Source of the DNA: Bradyrhizobium sp. AUGA SZCCT0176
GTDB taxonomy: Bacteria > Pseudomonadota > Alphaproteobacteria > Rhizobiales > Xanthobacteraceae
NCBI RefSeq assembly: GCF_018130145.1
Contig: NZ_JAFCMB010000007.1
Location: 62,001 to 126,000, forward strand
Direction: 5' to 3'
DNA: 64,000 nucleotides
Part shown: positions 44,818 to 53,596 of the stretch, piece by piece
Numbering within the stretch: position 1 is the first letter of the stretch
Layout of the letters: every line of letters starts with the position of its first letter
Made by a program: the position numbers and the translations under genes
The notes under the pieces: model-generated
Database searches by the model: none
What the model was told of the DNA's origin: nothing
What the model saw: the letters and a program-made list of their open reading frames with translations, nothing else

Positions 44818-45480
44818 TCACTTCGCCTTGAACAGGATGCGGCCAAGGCCGCGCAGCAGCGAACGCGTCAGCATGGCGAGCAAAAGATAGGCCAAAGCCA
44901 CCAGCAGATAGACCTCGAAGTTGCGGAAATTGCGCGAGGCGATCAGGTTGGCGGCGTAGGTCAGGTCCTGCGCCGAGATCTGCGACACCACGGCCGAGCC
45001 CAGCATGACGATGATGATCTGCGACGACAGCGCCGGATAGATTTTCTCAAACGCCTGCTTGAGGACGATGTGGCGCAGCACTTCCCATTTGGTCATGGCA
45101 AGGCTGATACCGGCCTCGATATGGCCTTTCGGCACCGCCTCGATGCCGGCGCGGATGATCTCGGTCGAATAGGCGCCGAGATTGATGGTCATGGCGAGGA
45201 ATGCCGCGGTCGATTCGCTGAGCTTCAGCCCGGCAGCCGGCAGGCCGAAGAAGATAAAAAACAACTGAACGATGAACGGCGTGTTGCGGATCACCTCGAC
45301 ATAGCCGGCGACCAGGCTGCCGAGCCATTTCGGGCCGAAGGTGCGCGCCGATGCGCCGGCGGTGCCGACGGCGATACCGGCGACGGTCGATACGACCGTC
45401 AGTACGACGGTGAACAGCAACCCCCACAGCAGCACATCCCAGTGGGGCAGCAATTCGCCGAATTGGAGCTTGTAGTTCAT
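44818..45480 (-). CDS. Polar amino-acid ABC transporter permease 1
   Basis: The 220-residue protein shares the same blocks (EVIRNTPFIVQLFFIFFG; EIIRAGIEAVPKGHIEAGISL) with its paralogue downstream, as usual for this importer family. The gene is 24 bp downstream of the binding-protein gene. Confidence 0.9.
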   Translation of the reverse strand: MNYKLQFGELLPHWDVLLWGLLFTVVLTVVSTVAGIAVGTAGASARTFGPKWLGSLVAGYVEVIRNTPFIVQLFFIFFGLPAAGLKLSESTAAFLAMTINLGAYSTEIIRAGIEAVPKGHIEAGISLAMTKWEVLRHIVLKQAFEKIYPALSSQIIIVMLGSAVVSQISAQDLTYAANLIASRNFRNFEVYLLVALAYLLLAMLTRSLLRGLGRILFKAK

Positions 45481-45504
45481 GACGGGTTGGCCCCCGCGAC
45501 CAGG

Positions 45505-46290
45505 TCAAAAGCCCGGCGGCAAGGGTGCCTTCAGCCACTTCTCGGACAGTTTGGCGATGTCGCCGGACGTCTTGGCCTGCGCGATGATCTCGTTGAGCTT
45601 GGCCAGCAGCTTCGGCTCTTCCTTGTTGAGCCCGATGAAGCACGGGCTGTCCTTGATCACGAATTTGAGCGCGGGCGCCCGGGCCGGAACCTTCTCGGCG
45701 ATAGCGGCGGCGACCGTATTGCCGGTCGCGATCAGGTCGACCTGCCCGGATACGAAGGCGGCAATGGTGGCGTTGTTATCCTCGAAACGCTTGATGGTAG
45801 TGTCAGCCGGCGCGAGCTTCGTCAGTTCCTGCTCCTCGATGGCGCCGCGGGTGGCTCCGATCGTCTTGCCCTTGAGCTCATCGGCCGATGCGACCTTGAT
45901 TTCCTTGGTACCGAACACGCCGGAGAAGAACGGCGCATAGGCGACGGAGAAGTCGATCACCTTCTCGCGCTCGGCATTCTTGCCGAGGCTGGAAATGACG
46001 ATGTCGGCCTTCTTGGTCTGCAGATAGGGAATCCGGTTGGCGCTGGTGACGGCGATGATCTCGACCTTCACCCCGAGCGCCTTGCCTATCAGGTTGGCCA
46101 TGTCGATGTCGTAGCCCTGCGGCTTGAGATCGAGCCCGGCGGAGCCGAACGGCGCAAAATCCTGCGGCACTGCAACCTTGATGACCTTGGCCGCCATGAT
46201 CGAGTCCAGCGCGTCGGCATGGGCCGGCGTGGTCAGCGCGGCGGTGGCGACCGCGAAAGCCGCGGCAATCATCGATTTCCTAGACAACAT
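45505..46290 (-). CDS. Amino-acid ABC transporter substrate-binding protein
   Basis: ATG 46290 gives 261 residues with a signal peptide ending in PAHAD; a GGGG site lies about eight bases upstream, while earlier in-frame ATGs precede a non-signal leader. The SBP_bac_3 segments KVIKVAVPQDFAPFGSAG, GYDIDMANLIGKALGVKVE and IPYLQTKKADIVISSLG are clear. It is the first gene of the importer. The ligand is probably a polar amino acid; the exact one is not predictable. Confidence 0.9.
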   Translation of the reverse strand: MLSRKSMIAAAFAVATAALTTPAHADALDSIMAAKVIKVAVPQDFAPFGSAGLDLKPQGYDIDMANLIGKALGVKVEIIAVTSANRIPYLQTKKADIVISSLGKNAEREKVIDFSVAYAPFFSGVFGTKEIKVASADELKGKTIGATRGAIEEQELTKLAPADTTIKRFEDNNATIAAFVSGQVDLIATGNTVAAAIAEKVPARAPALKFVIKDSPCFIGLNKEEPKLLAKLNEIIAQAKTSGDIAKLSEKWLKAPLPPGF

Positions 46291-46856
46291 CCTATGTCCC
46301 CTGTGCATCGCGACATCGCCGTCCGTTCGGCCGATGTCTTCGGATCCCCTTCGCAGTGCGGGACCCTGCCCGATGCACAACGATCAGGCAATGCCCCGCG
46401 CTGCTCCTTATTTTGTCATCGCCTGCCTCGGAATTAGCCTGCGGTACGGCACTCCGGATGACAACTTCACGCCCAAATGATACTCATCCCGCCATTCCAT
46501 GCAGGGTTGCGGCCAGCTACTCGACGCGAAACGCCAGGATCAATTGAACCAACCGTACCGACAGGGCGACATAACAAATCGTCATCGCGATCTGATACGC
46601 GACGTGCCAGTTGACCTTTGCCCTGCCGATACGATCAACGTCCCGATGATCAATTTTCGACGTGCGGAAATATTTCCTTGGAAGCCGGCTCGAGATGATC
46701 GGCACAGAATGAAAGCCATTCGGCTCTGATCTCCGCCATGGGTTCTCCTGATCTCGCAACAAGAAAAGGGAGCTTCAATACGGCGAGATCGAGAAGCAAG
46801 CGGGCGCCCTGCCTGACCTTTTGAGAACAACAATCATCAACGAGGAGGAAAAACAG
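46291..46856. other. 566-bp stretch without a confident gene
   Basis: It should hold the promoter of the amino-acid ABC operon (minus) at its left end and that of the small Cys-repeat gene (plus) at its right end. In between, minus-strand frames encode a possible 29-residue peptide (46650-46739) and, in another frame, a hydrophobic stretch (CYVALSVRLVQLILAF, stop at 46517). These may be fragments of one decayed gene. Confidence 0.5.
46650..46739 (-). CDS. Possible 29-residue peptide, function unknown
   Basis: ATG 46739 to TGA 46650 has a near-ideal AGGAG six bases upstream. The peptide starts MAEIRAEWLSFCADHLEP and has one cysteine and no membrane segment. It could be a genuine small protein or the 5' remnant of a gene whose rest lies in another frame downstream. 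Confidence 0.25.
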   Translation of the reverse strand: MAEIRAEWLSFCADHLEPASKEIFPHVEN

Positions 46857-47078
46857 ATGTTACGTGCCATCCTGACTGCAGCCACCCTGTTGTGTGCGTC
46901 GCAAGCGTTCGCGCAGGAGATGACTGCCGCACAGCGCGACGCCTGCATGGGCGATTACGAGAAGTATTGCAAAAGCGTCACGCCGGGCGGCGGGCGGATC
47001 ATCGCCTGTCTCGCCAAGGAGAGCGACAAGCTGACACCTGCTTGCAAGAAAGTGTTGCAGGCGGCGGAGAAGAAATAG
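46857..47078 (+). CDS. Small secreted protein with one four-cysteine repeat
   Basis: ATG 46857, after AGGAGG, gives 73 residues: a signal peptide (ATLLCASQAFAQ) and one C-x7-C-x12-C-x11-C repeat (CMGDYEKYC, PGGGRIIACL, LTPAC) that matches the third repeat of the 42579 protein in detail. It is probably a periplasmic disulfide-stabilised protein. It is followed 74 bp later by another small secreted protein in the same direction. Confidence 0.8.
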   Translation: MLRAILTAATLLCASQAFAQEMTAAQRDACMGDYEKYCKSVTPGGGRIIACLAKESDKLTPACKKVLQAAEKK

Positions 47079-47152
47079 ACGCGCGGTCTGAGACGTATCC
47101 GCAGCACCTTCCAGAAGAAACCTGAACACCAAGATAAGTCCGGGAGAGAAAC

Positions 47153-47368
47153 ATGCGTTCATTTCTGCTCATTGCCGCCGCCCTGCTCGCCATTGGCACC
47201 GCCATGACCTTCGAGTCGACCGATGCCAACGCGGCTGTCTGCGCCGACGGCGTCGTTCGCGCCGGCTGTGCGGGACCTCGAGGCGCGGTCGTCGTCAAAA
47301 AGCCGAAGCCGGCGGTCGTGTGCCGCACCGTGATCGTGAACGGCGTCAAGGTTCGCCGCTGCACCTGA
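47153..47368 (+). CDS. Small secreted protein with four cysteines
   Basis: The 71-residue product has a signal peptide ending in DANAAV and a mature part with four cysteines and a GPRGAVVVKKPKP linker. GGGAGAG lies upstream of the ATG. It is not a copy of the C-x7-C repeat. I recognise it only as the type of small conserved hypothetical protein found in rhizobia. Confidence 0.7.
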   Translation: MRSFLLIAAALLAIGTAMTFESTDANAAVCADGVVRAGCAGPRGAVVVKKPKPAVVCRTVIVNGVKVRRCT

Positions 47369-47538
47369 TCGAAGTTGATCCGGCCCAGAACTGAAGACAC
47401 CTGCACCTGCCGGCCGCTGCCTGCCGTCATTGGCGGCGCAGCGGCCGAGCTTTGCCGATTCCTGTTTTGCTTTTGCCGGATCGCAATTGATGTGCCAGCA
47501 TCGACGGCTTCGAAGCATTCGATGGCCATGAATCCGGA

Positions 47539-48855
47539 ATGAGTAATTTTTCAATCGCATTGCCAGTCTGGGCCCGGGTGCTCCTGCTGGCGGGCGTTGC
47601 CGGCATCGTCCTCGGTGCCGGCCTCATCGCCTATCGCTTTTACGACAGACCGACGGTGCTGAGCGTCGCCGTGGGGTCGTTCGACGGCGAAGCGGCCAAG
47701 GTCGCGTCGGTCATCGCCGCCCGGCTGGAAGCCACCAAATCCGCGGTCCGTTTGAAGATCGTTCCGACCGAGGACGTACTCGATTCCGCAAAAATCTTTG
47801 CCGAGGGAAAAACCGACCTTGCCATCGTGCGCGCCGATGTCGGCGATCTCTCGCTGGCGCGGAGCGTGGCGCTGGTCACCAAATCGGTCCTGATGATCCT
47901 GGCCCTGCCGGGATCGCAGGTGACCAGCATCGAGAAGATGAAGGGCCACACCGTCGGCGTCGTCGGTGGCGAGATCAACCAGAAGATCGTCGAGGCCCTG
48001 AAAAAGGAATATGACCTCGGCGACAGGGTGATCTTCAGGAACATGGCGCCGGCGGATACGCCCGGCGCGATCCAGTCGAAAGCGGCGAGCGCGTTCGTGC
48101 TGGTCGTCCCGCTCAGCGAAAAGTACCTCTCGCTGGTGAGGCGCTTCTTCCGGGGCGGGCATAATTCCTTCCCCACCCTGATCCCGGTTGAATCGGCCGG
48201 CGCCATCGCCGATGTCGAAGGCGCCTATGAGAGCTTCGATATTCCGCAAGGCACGCTGCGCGGCAGCCCGCCGGTACCGGATGCCGACCTGACCACGCTG
48301 CGCGTCGCGACGTATCTGGTCGCCAACAAGAAGATCGACCCGGACACGATCACGACGCTGACCCAGGCGCTGGTCACTGCCCGCAACGATCTCGTGCGCG
48401 ACCAGCCGCTGCTGGCCGGGCTGACGGCGCCCGATACCGATCCCGGCGCCTATATCCCGGTCCATCCGGGGGCCGCGGCCTACTATAACGGGACCCAGCA
48501 AAGCTTCATGGATAAGTACGGCAACTGGATTTACCTGACGCCGATGGTGCTGGGCGCACTGGCCTCGATCTTCGCAACCGCATGGCGGTTTCTTGGCGGC
48601 CGGCAGGAACCGGCCGAGACGACGTTGCGCAGCCTGTTCGCCTTGCCGCGGCGGATCAGGGAAGTGAAGAGCGAGGCCGAACTGACCGAGATCGAAAACC
48701 AGGTCGACCAGGCACTGGATGCCGAGATGGCGAGCGCGATCAAAAGCGAGAACGCGCAGGATATCTCGACGCTGGTTTCAATGGCGCATCGGCTGGAAGA
48801 TTCGATCTATCGCCGCCGGCAGATGCTGGCGGAAGGGCCGGCGAAGCAGAACTAG
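47539..48855 (+). CDS. Orphan TAXI-family TRAP solute-binding protein with membrane anchors
   Basis: The 438-residue product has an N-terminal hydrophobic segment (residues 12-32), a TAXI domain (about 40-320; VAVGSFDGEAAKVASVIAARL; KGHTVGVVGGEINQKIVEAL) and, unusually, a second hydrophobic segment near 333-352 followed by an 85-residue charged, helical tail (LTEIENQVDQALDAEM) that would lie in the cytoplasm. No TRAP permease (dctM-like) is adjacent. It may be a sensor or an adaptor rather than a transporter subunit. Confidence 0.82.
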   Translation: MSNFSIALPVWARVLLLAGVAGIVLGAGLIAYRFYDRPTVLSVAVGSFDGEAAKVASVIAARLEATKSAVRLKIVPTEDVLDSAKIFAEGKTDLAIVRADVGDLSLARSVALVTKSVLMILALPGSQVTSIEKMKGHTVGVVGGEINQKIVEALKKEYDLGDRVIFRNMAPADTPGAIQSKAASAFVLVVPLSEKYLSLVRRFFRGGHNSFPTLIPVESAGAIADVEGAYESFDIPQGTLRGSPPVPDADLTTLRVATYLVANKKIDPDTITTLTQALVTARNDLVRDQPLLAGLTAPDTDPGAYIPVHPGAAAYYNGTQQSFMDKYGNWIYLTPMVLGALASIFATAWRFLGGRQEPAETTLRSLFALPRRIREVKSEAELTEIENQVDQALDAEMASAIKSENAQDISTLVSMAHRLEDSIYRRRQMLAEGPAKQN

Positions 48856-48950
48856 TTCCGGGCGGCCCCACGGACAGGGTTGACCCGGACCAATTCCGGC
48901 AAAATTTTTGGTAGCGCCATTCCCCGGTCCGGTTTAGGGTGGCTCCAACT

Positions 48951-48970
48951 AGTAAGTATACTGTCAATTA
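48951..48970 (+). promoter_or_regulatory. Operator-like element on the -10 region, catabolic cluster left promoter
   Basis: TAAGTATACTGTCAAT (48953-48968) is nearly identical to TAAGTATGCTGTCAAT at 53532. It contains the -10-like TATACT at 48957-48962 and lies just before GGGAGGGG and the GTG start at 48984. The flanks give an imperfect dyad, as expected for a MarR site. Confidence 0.6.
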
Positions 48971-48983
48971 GGGAGGGGAACCC

Positions 48984-50123
48984 GTGCGTATCGCCGTCAT
49001 CGGCGGAGGCCCCGGCGGTCTCTACTTCGCCTATCTCTGGAAGCGGCGTCATCCGGACGCAGAGATCGACCTGTTCGAGCAGAACCCCGAAGGCGCGACC
49101 TGGGGTTTTGGCGTCGTGTTCTCCGAACAGGCGCTGGAATTCCTGCGCGCCGACGACCCCGAGACGGTCGATGCGATTACGCCGCGGATGGAAAGCTGGA
49201 AGAACATCACGCTCAATTTGCGGGGCGAGAGCGTCGAGATCGACGGCGTCGGCTTTTCCTCGATCGGCCGGCTCGAATTGCTGACCATTTTGCAGCAGCG
49301 CGTGCGCGCCGCCGGCATCACGCCGCGCTACGACACCATCATCCAGTCGCTGGATGAACTCAAAGGCTATGACCTGATCGTCGCCGCCGACGGATTGAAC
49401 TCGCTGGTGCGCCGCGGCTTCGAGAAGGAATTCGGCGCCTCGGTCTCGCATTCGACCAACAAATTCGCATGGTACGGCACCAGCAAACGTTTCGCCACGC
49501 TGTCGCAGACCTTCGTCAAAACCGACCTCGGGTCGTTCAACGCGCATCACTACCGCTATGCGCCTGCCATGAGCACCTTCCTGGTCGAATGCGACGCAGC
49601 GACCTGGCAGGCCTACGGCTTCGAGCACAAGACCATCGAACAATCGCAGGCGATCTGTGAAGAAATATTTGCCGACACGCTCGACGGCCATTCGCTGGTG
49701 TCGAACAAATCGGTGTGGCGGAATTTCCCCTGGATATGGAACGAGAACTGGTCGCACGGCAACATGGCGCTGATCGGCGACGCCCTGCACTCGGCGCACT
49801 TCTCGATCGGCTCGGGAACAAGGCTCGCGATCGAGGACGCCATCGCGCTGACCAAGGCGCTGGAGGCGGAAGCGGACATTCCCGCGGGCCTTGCCCGTTA
49901 CCAGAGCGAACGCAAGCCGATCGTGAAGAAACTGGTGACGGCGGCGCGCACCAGCGCCGACTGGTACGAACATTTCCCCGAACACATGAAGCTCGATCTG
50001 ATGGATTTTGCCTACAGCTACATCACCCGCTCCGGACGGATCGACGATGCGCGCCTGCGCGCGATGTCGCCGGCCTTCATGGCGCGTTACGAGGCAGCAA
50101 AGAACAGCGGGAGCCGGTCATGA
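48984..50123 (+). CDS. FAD-dependent hydroxylase for an aromatic acyl-CoA (salicylyl-CoA 5-hydroxylase-like)
   Basis: GTG 48984 gives 379 residues. GGGPGGLYFAYLWKRR (7-22) binds FAD, AADGLNSLVRRGFE is the DG-type motif and ALIGDALHSAHFSIGSGTRLAIEDA the GD motif. The pattern with ENPEG and VVFSEQALEF is closest, from memory, to the flavoprotein hydroxylases acting on CoA-activated aromatics. Its stop overlaps the CoA ligase start (ATGA). With gentisate dioxygenase nearby it probably hydroxylates salicylyl-CoA or 4-hydroxybenzoyl-CoA to gentisyl-CoA; which one is not decided. Confidence 0.8.
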   Translation: MRIAVIGGGPGGLYFAYLWKRRHPDAEIDLFEQNPEGATWGFGVVFSEQALEFLRADDPETVDAITPRMESWKNITLNLRGESVEIDGVGFSSIGRLELLTILQQRVRAAGITPRYDTIIQSLDELKGYDLIVAADGLNSLVRRGFEKEFGASVSHSTNKFAWYGTSKRFATLSQTFVKTDLGSFNAHHYRYAPAMSTFLVECDAATWQAYGFEHKTIEQSQAICEEIFADTLDGHSLVSNKSVWRNFPWIWNENWSHGNMALIGDALHSAHFSIGSGTRLAIEDAIALTKALEAEADIPAGLARYQSERKPIVKKLVTAARTSADWYEHFPEHMKLDLMDFAYSYITRSGRIDDARLRAMSPAFMARYEAAKNSGSRS

Positions 50124-51727
50124 TGATCGACGATCAGGTACCTCTGGAAAATCCCGGCGCGCGCGAAATCGGCTTTGCGATCCCGGAGCGCTACAACGCC
50201 AGCCGCATCCTGTTCGACAATCTCGTGCACGGCCGCGGCGAACGCCTGGCCCTGACCGGACCTGCCGGCACGCGCAGCTATGCCGAGCTGTGCCGCGAGG
50301 CCTCGCAATGGGGCCACGGCTTCCAGTCGCTGGGGCTGAAGCGCGGCGACCGCATCCTGATGTTCCTCGACGATACGCCGGCTTACCCGGCCGCATTCTT
50401 CGGCGCGGTACGCTCCGGCTTCGTGCCGCTGTTGATCAACACCCTGACGCCGCCGGACCTGCTGCAATTCTATCTCTCGGACGCCGGTGCCGCCGTCGCG
50501 GTCACCGATGCCGAGTTCACTTCCAGATTCGACGCTGTCGCCTGCAAGGACACGCCGCTGCACACGCTGGTCGTGGTCAACGGCACCGCCGGCGAACACG
50601 CCGTTCCGAAGACGCTTGCTGCCGATACTTGGCTGAAGGCCTTGCCCACCGAACTCGCGGAGGCTGATACGCACCGCAACGAGATGGCGTTCTGGATGTA
50701 CTCGTCGGGCTCGACCGGACGCCCCAAGGGCATCGTGCATCTGCAGCACGACATGGCCTACAGCGAAGCTGCGTTTGCGCGCAACGTGCTCAAGCTCGGA
50801 CCCGACGACATCTGCTTCTCGGTGCCCAAGATCTTCTTCGCCTATGGCTTCGGCAATTCCATCACCTTCCCCTTCTCGGTCGGCGCCGCCACGCTGTTGC
50901 TGCCCGGCCAGCCGAAGCCCGCCGCGATCTTCGAGGCGATCGGCCGCTACCGTCCGAGCGTGTTTTTCGGATTGCCGACGCTTTATACGTCATTGACCAA
51001 GGCCGAGGGCGCAGCGGCCGCGGACTTTTCGTCGTTGCGGATGGCGCTGTCCGCCGCCGAGGTGCTGTCGGGTGAAGTGTTCAACGGCTGGAAGGCGCTG
51101 ACCGGCCTTGAGATCATTGAAGGCCTGGGTTCGACCGAGGCACTGCACATCTACCTTTCCAACCGGCCCTATCACAAGAAGCTCGGTGCGGCAGGGCTGC
51201 GCGTCCCCGGTTATGAAATCGCGCTCAGGGACAAGGACGGTCGCGACGTCGATGACGACGAGGAAGGGATCATGTGGGTGCGCGGCGATTCCAACACGCC
51301 GCTGTACTGGAACCGGCCGGACAAATCAGCGGAGACGATCCGCGAAGGCGGCTGGATCTACACCGGCGACCGCTTTGTCCGCGATGCCGACGGCTTTCAT
51401 TTTTTTCGCGGCCGCGCCGACGACCTGATCAAGATTTCCGGCCAATGGGTCTATCCGCTCGAAGTCGAACTGTGCCTTGCCGAACACCCCGACGTGCGGG
51501 AATGCGCCGTCTTCGCCGCCGAGCTGCCGGACCGGCGTATGACGCTGAAGGCGGTGGTGGTGATGAATCGCAGCGGATTCGATGCCAGCGATGCAACGAA
51601 GCGGCTGCAGGATTTCGTCAAGGCAAAGCTGTTGCCTTACAAATATCCGCGCGAGGTGCGATTCATCGAGGAGTTGCCGAAGACCGGTACGGGCAAGATC
51701 GACCGGCAAGCGCTGTTGAGGATGTAG
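50120..51727 (+). CDS. Benzoate-type aromatic CoA ligase
   Basis: The 535-residue product has the AMP-binding motif YSSGSTGRPKG (194-204), the hinge region ISGQWVYPLEVE, YTGDR, and the C-terminal catalytic Lys526 in GTGKIDRQ. Overall it follows the benzoate-CoA/4-hydroxybenzoate-CoA ligase subgroup (VPKIFFAYGFGNSITFPFSVGA). It should activate the aromatic acid used by the adjacent hydroxylase. GGGAG precedes the ATG. Confidence 0.88.
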   Translation: MMIDDQVPLENPGAREIGFAIPERYNASRILFDNLVHGRGERLALTGPAGTRSYAELCREASQWGHGFQSLGLKRGDRILMFLDDTPAYPAAFFGAVRSGFVPLLINTLTPPDLLQFYLSDAGAAVAVTDAEFTSRFDAVACKDTPLHTLVVVNGTAGEHAVPKTLAADTWLKALPTELAEADTHRNEMAFWMYSSGSTGRPKGIVHLQHDMAYSEAAFARNVLKLGPDDICFSVPKIFFAYGFGNSITFPFSVGAATLLLPGQPKPAAIFEAIGRYRPSVFFGLPTLYTSLTKAEGAAAADFSSLRMALSAAEVLSGEVFNGWKALTGLEIIEGLGSTEALHIYLSNRPYHKKLGAAGLRVPGYEIALRDKDGRDVDDDEEGIMWVRGDSNTPLYWNRPDKSAETIREGGWIYTGDRFVRDADGFHFFRGRADDLIKISGQWVYPLEVELCLAEHPDVRECAVFAAELPDRRMTLKAVVVMNRSGFDASDATKRLQDFVKAKLLPYKYPREVRFIEELPKTGTGKIDRQALLRM

Positions 51728-51740
51728 CAACACCCTCAGT

Positions 51741-51869
51741 GTCGTCCCCGCGAACGCGGGGACCCATACGCCGCGGCCTATCGTTCAAAAAAGGTGCCGG
51801 ACGACTTTCGCGCAGCACAGACACTGGTGGTTATGGGTCCCGGATCGCGCTTCGCTTGTCCGGGACGAC
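51741..51869. repeat. Palindromic repeat doublet C
   Basis: GTCGTCCCCGCGAACGCGGG...ACCCATA at 51741-51769 and the inverted GTGGTTATGGGTCCCGG...GGGACGAC at 51827-51869. The right copy has the CAAGCGAAGCGCG-type loop seen in doublet B. It separates the CoA ligase from the GFA gene. Confidence 0.8.
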
Positions 51870-51891
51870 GAGGTTGAAAAGGCTAAACCCC

Positions 51892-52332
51892 ATGGAAAAC
51901 ACCCCGCTCCACGGCGGTTGTCTCTGCGGTTCGGTTCGTTATGAGATCCGCGCGCAACTCGGAATCGCCGAACATTGCCATTGTTCGATGTGTCGCAAGG
52001 CGCACGGTGCGGCGTTCTCCACCAACGCGCTGGTTCCGACGGAAGCACTGATCCTGACGTCCGGTGCAGAGTTCATCTCAAAATACCAATCGTCGCCTAA
52101 CCGCGAAAAGTGCTTCTGCTCAAAATGCGGTTCGCAGCTGTTCATCCGGCGCCTCGACCATCCAGAGTCCACGGTCGTCACCCTCGGCACCGTCGATGGT
52201 GACCCGCACACGCGGCCCGAGCGGCATGTCTTCGTGGCTTCGAAGGCGCCGTGGTACGATATCGCCGACGTGCTGCCCCGGTTCAAGATTTACCCGGGTT
52301 TCGAGCCGCAGGACGATGCGCCGTCGGCCTGA
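51892..52332 (+). CDS. GFA-family (CENP-V/glutathione-dependent formaldehyde-activating-like) zinc protein
   Basis: The 146-residue product has the GFA zinc cysteines: GGCLCGSVRYE, HCSMCRKAHG and CFCSKCGSQLF. The family name is historic; many members are not known to act on formaldehyde. It begins 22 bases after doublet C and ends seven bases from the convergent marR gene. It may be unrelated to the aromatic pathway. Confidence 0.88.
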   Translation: MENTPLHGGCLCGSVRYEIRAQLGIAEHCHCSMCRKAHGAAFSTNALVPTEALILTSGAEFISKYQSSPNREKCFCSKCGSQLFIRRLDHPESTVVTLGTVDGDPHTRPERHVFVASKAPWYDIADVLPRFKIYPGFEPQDDAPSA

Positions 52333-52339
52333 CGCTCCC

Positions 52340-52849
52340 TCAACCCGACTTGCCCAGGTGCTCGAGCGCGTCCTCGGCGCGCAGCGGCACCCGCGAGGCC
52401 TCGTTGTTGAGATCGACGAGCTGTGTCATCAGCGTCAGCAAGACCTTGCGGTCGGCGGCCTTCAGCGGCTGCAGCATCCGCGCCTGCGCGCGCTCGACCG
52501 ACGGCATGATCTCGCGCAGCGTGGCCGCGCCCGCCCTGGTCAGATAAAGCAGTTTTACCCTCTTGTCTTCTCGCCCGGGCTTGCGCTCGACCAGGGCCTT
52601 GGATTCCAGCCGCTCGATCACGTTGCCGAGCGTCGAGCGGTCGAACGCGATCACCGCCGAGAGCCGCGTCGCGTCGATGCCGGGATGGGTGTGGATCGAA
52701 ACCAGCGCGGCATATTGCACCGGCGTCAGGTCGAAGGCTTTGCATTCCTCGACAAAGATCGCGACCGCGATCTGCTGCATCCGCCGGAACAAATAGCCGG
52801 GCGCCGCGTAGACGGCGTCCATGGTGATGGGCGTGGGCTTACTCGGCAT
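52340..52849 (-). CDS. MarR-family transcriptional regulator of the aromatic cluster
   Basis: ATG 52849 overlaps the isomerase stop; the product has 169 residues. The winged helix is clear: FDLTPVQYAALVSIHTHPGI, DATRLSAVIAFDRSTLGNVI, then the wing RKPGREDKRVKLLYLT. Its position and the shared element on both plus-strand promoters make it the likely repressor, released by the aromatic acid or its CoA ester; the effector is inference. Confidence 0.85.
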   Translation of the reverse strand: MPSKPTPITMDAVYAAPGYLFRRMQQIAVAIFVEECKAFDLTPVQYAALVSIHTHPGIDATRLSAVIAFDRSTLGNVIERLESKALVERKPGREDKRVKLLYLTRAGAATLREIMPSVERAQARMLQPLKAADRKVLLTLMTQLVDLNNEASRVPLRAEDALEHLGKSG

Positions 52850-53471
52850 CGGGCTGCTTGTCCGGTGCGGCGTCGGCGAACGCCTTGATTTCCTTTGCCG
52901 CGGCTTCGGCCTGGAGCAGGCGCGGATAGGCCGCGACGTCGACGCCGAAGCGCCGCGCATTGGCAAGCTGCGGCACCAGGCAGAGATCGGCGAGCGTCGG
53001 CGCAGATCCAAAGCAGAACGGCCCGGGCTCGCCCGCTATCAGCGTTTCGCAGGCCGAAAGCCCCTCGCGGTTGGCCCACGCCGCCCACTCCGTCACTTTC
53101 TCTTCCGCCAGGCCGAGCTGGCGCAGGCGGGCAAGCACTTTGAGATTTTGAACCGGGTGGGTGTCGCAGGCCAGCGCCTGCGCAAAGGCGCGCACTTTGG
53201 CGCGGCGCAGCGGATCCTTTGGCAGCAGCGGTGGCGTGGGATGGGTCTCGTCGAGCCATTCGATGATGGCGAGCGACTGGGTCAGCACGGTGCCGGCGTC
53301 ATCTTCCAGGGTCGGGACCAGTCCTTGCGGATTGATCGCGAGATAGGTGGGCGCGCGTTGTTCGCCGTTGCGAAGGTGATGCGGCAGGTGCTCAGTGCTC
53401 AGGCCCTTGAGATTGAGCGCGATCCTGACCCGGTAGGACGCGCTGCTGCGGAAGTAGCCATGCAGCTTCAT
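52839..53471 (-). CDS. maiA: Maleylacetoacetate/maleylpyruvate isomerase (zeta-class GST)
   Basis: The 210-residue product has the zeta-class signature SSASYRVRIALNLKG (9-23) with the active-site Ser/Ser-Tyr region, and NPQGLVPTLED and TQSLAIIEWLDETHP for the glutathione site. Next to gentisate dioxygenase it should isomerise maleylpyruvate to fumarylpyruvate using glutathione. It shares the divergent region with the dioxygenase gene and is cotranscribed with marR. A fumarylpyruvate hydrolase is not in the window. Confidence 0.85.
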   Translation of the reverse strand: MKLHGYFRSSASYRVRIALNLKGLSTEHLPHHLRNGEQRAPTYLAINPQGLVPTLEDDAGTVLTQSLAIIEWLDETHPTPPLLPKDPLRRAKVRAFAQALACDTHPVQNLKVLARLRQLGLAEEKVTEWAAWANREGLSACETLIAGEPGPFCFGSAPTLADLCLVPQLANARRFGVDVAAYPRLLQAEAAAKEIKAFADAAPDKQPDAE

Positions 53472-53513
53472 CGGAACCTCCCGTCATTTTGTCATGTGGG
53501 CCCGAAGGCCGCA

Positions 53514-53550
53514 TTGACGCTATCCATATTGTAAGTATGCTGTCAATCAA
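53514..53550 (+). promoter_or_regulatory. Promoter with MarR-type operator for gentisate dioxygenase
   Basis: TTGACG at 53514-53519 and TATGCT at 53536-53541 are spaced by 16 bases, close to the sigma-70 ideal. The element TAAGTATGCTGTCAAT (53532-53547) covers the -10 box and repeats that at 48953-48968 with one change. The outer ATTG...CAAT forms an imperfect dyad. It also lies in front of the divergent maiA-marR pair. Confidence 0.65.
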
Positions 53551-53596
53551 GCGAGATGACAAGAACCGGACGAACAAGACTAACGGGAGGCTATCC

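Noticed and set aside
44029..46437. Plus-strand open frame of 802 codons
   Set aside because: It runs antisense across four ABC genes that all have motifs and tight spacing.
51892..52332. Role of the GFA protein in the gentisate pathway
   Set aside because: It is separated by a repeat doublet, lacks the shared operator and has no known step in the pathway.
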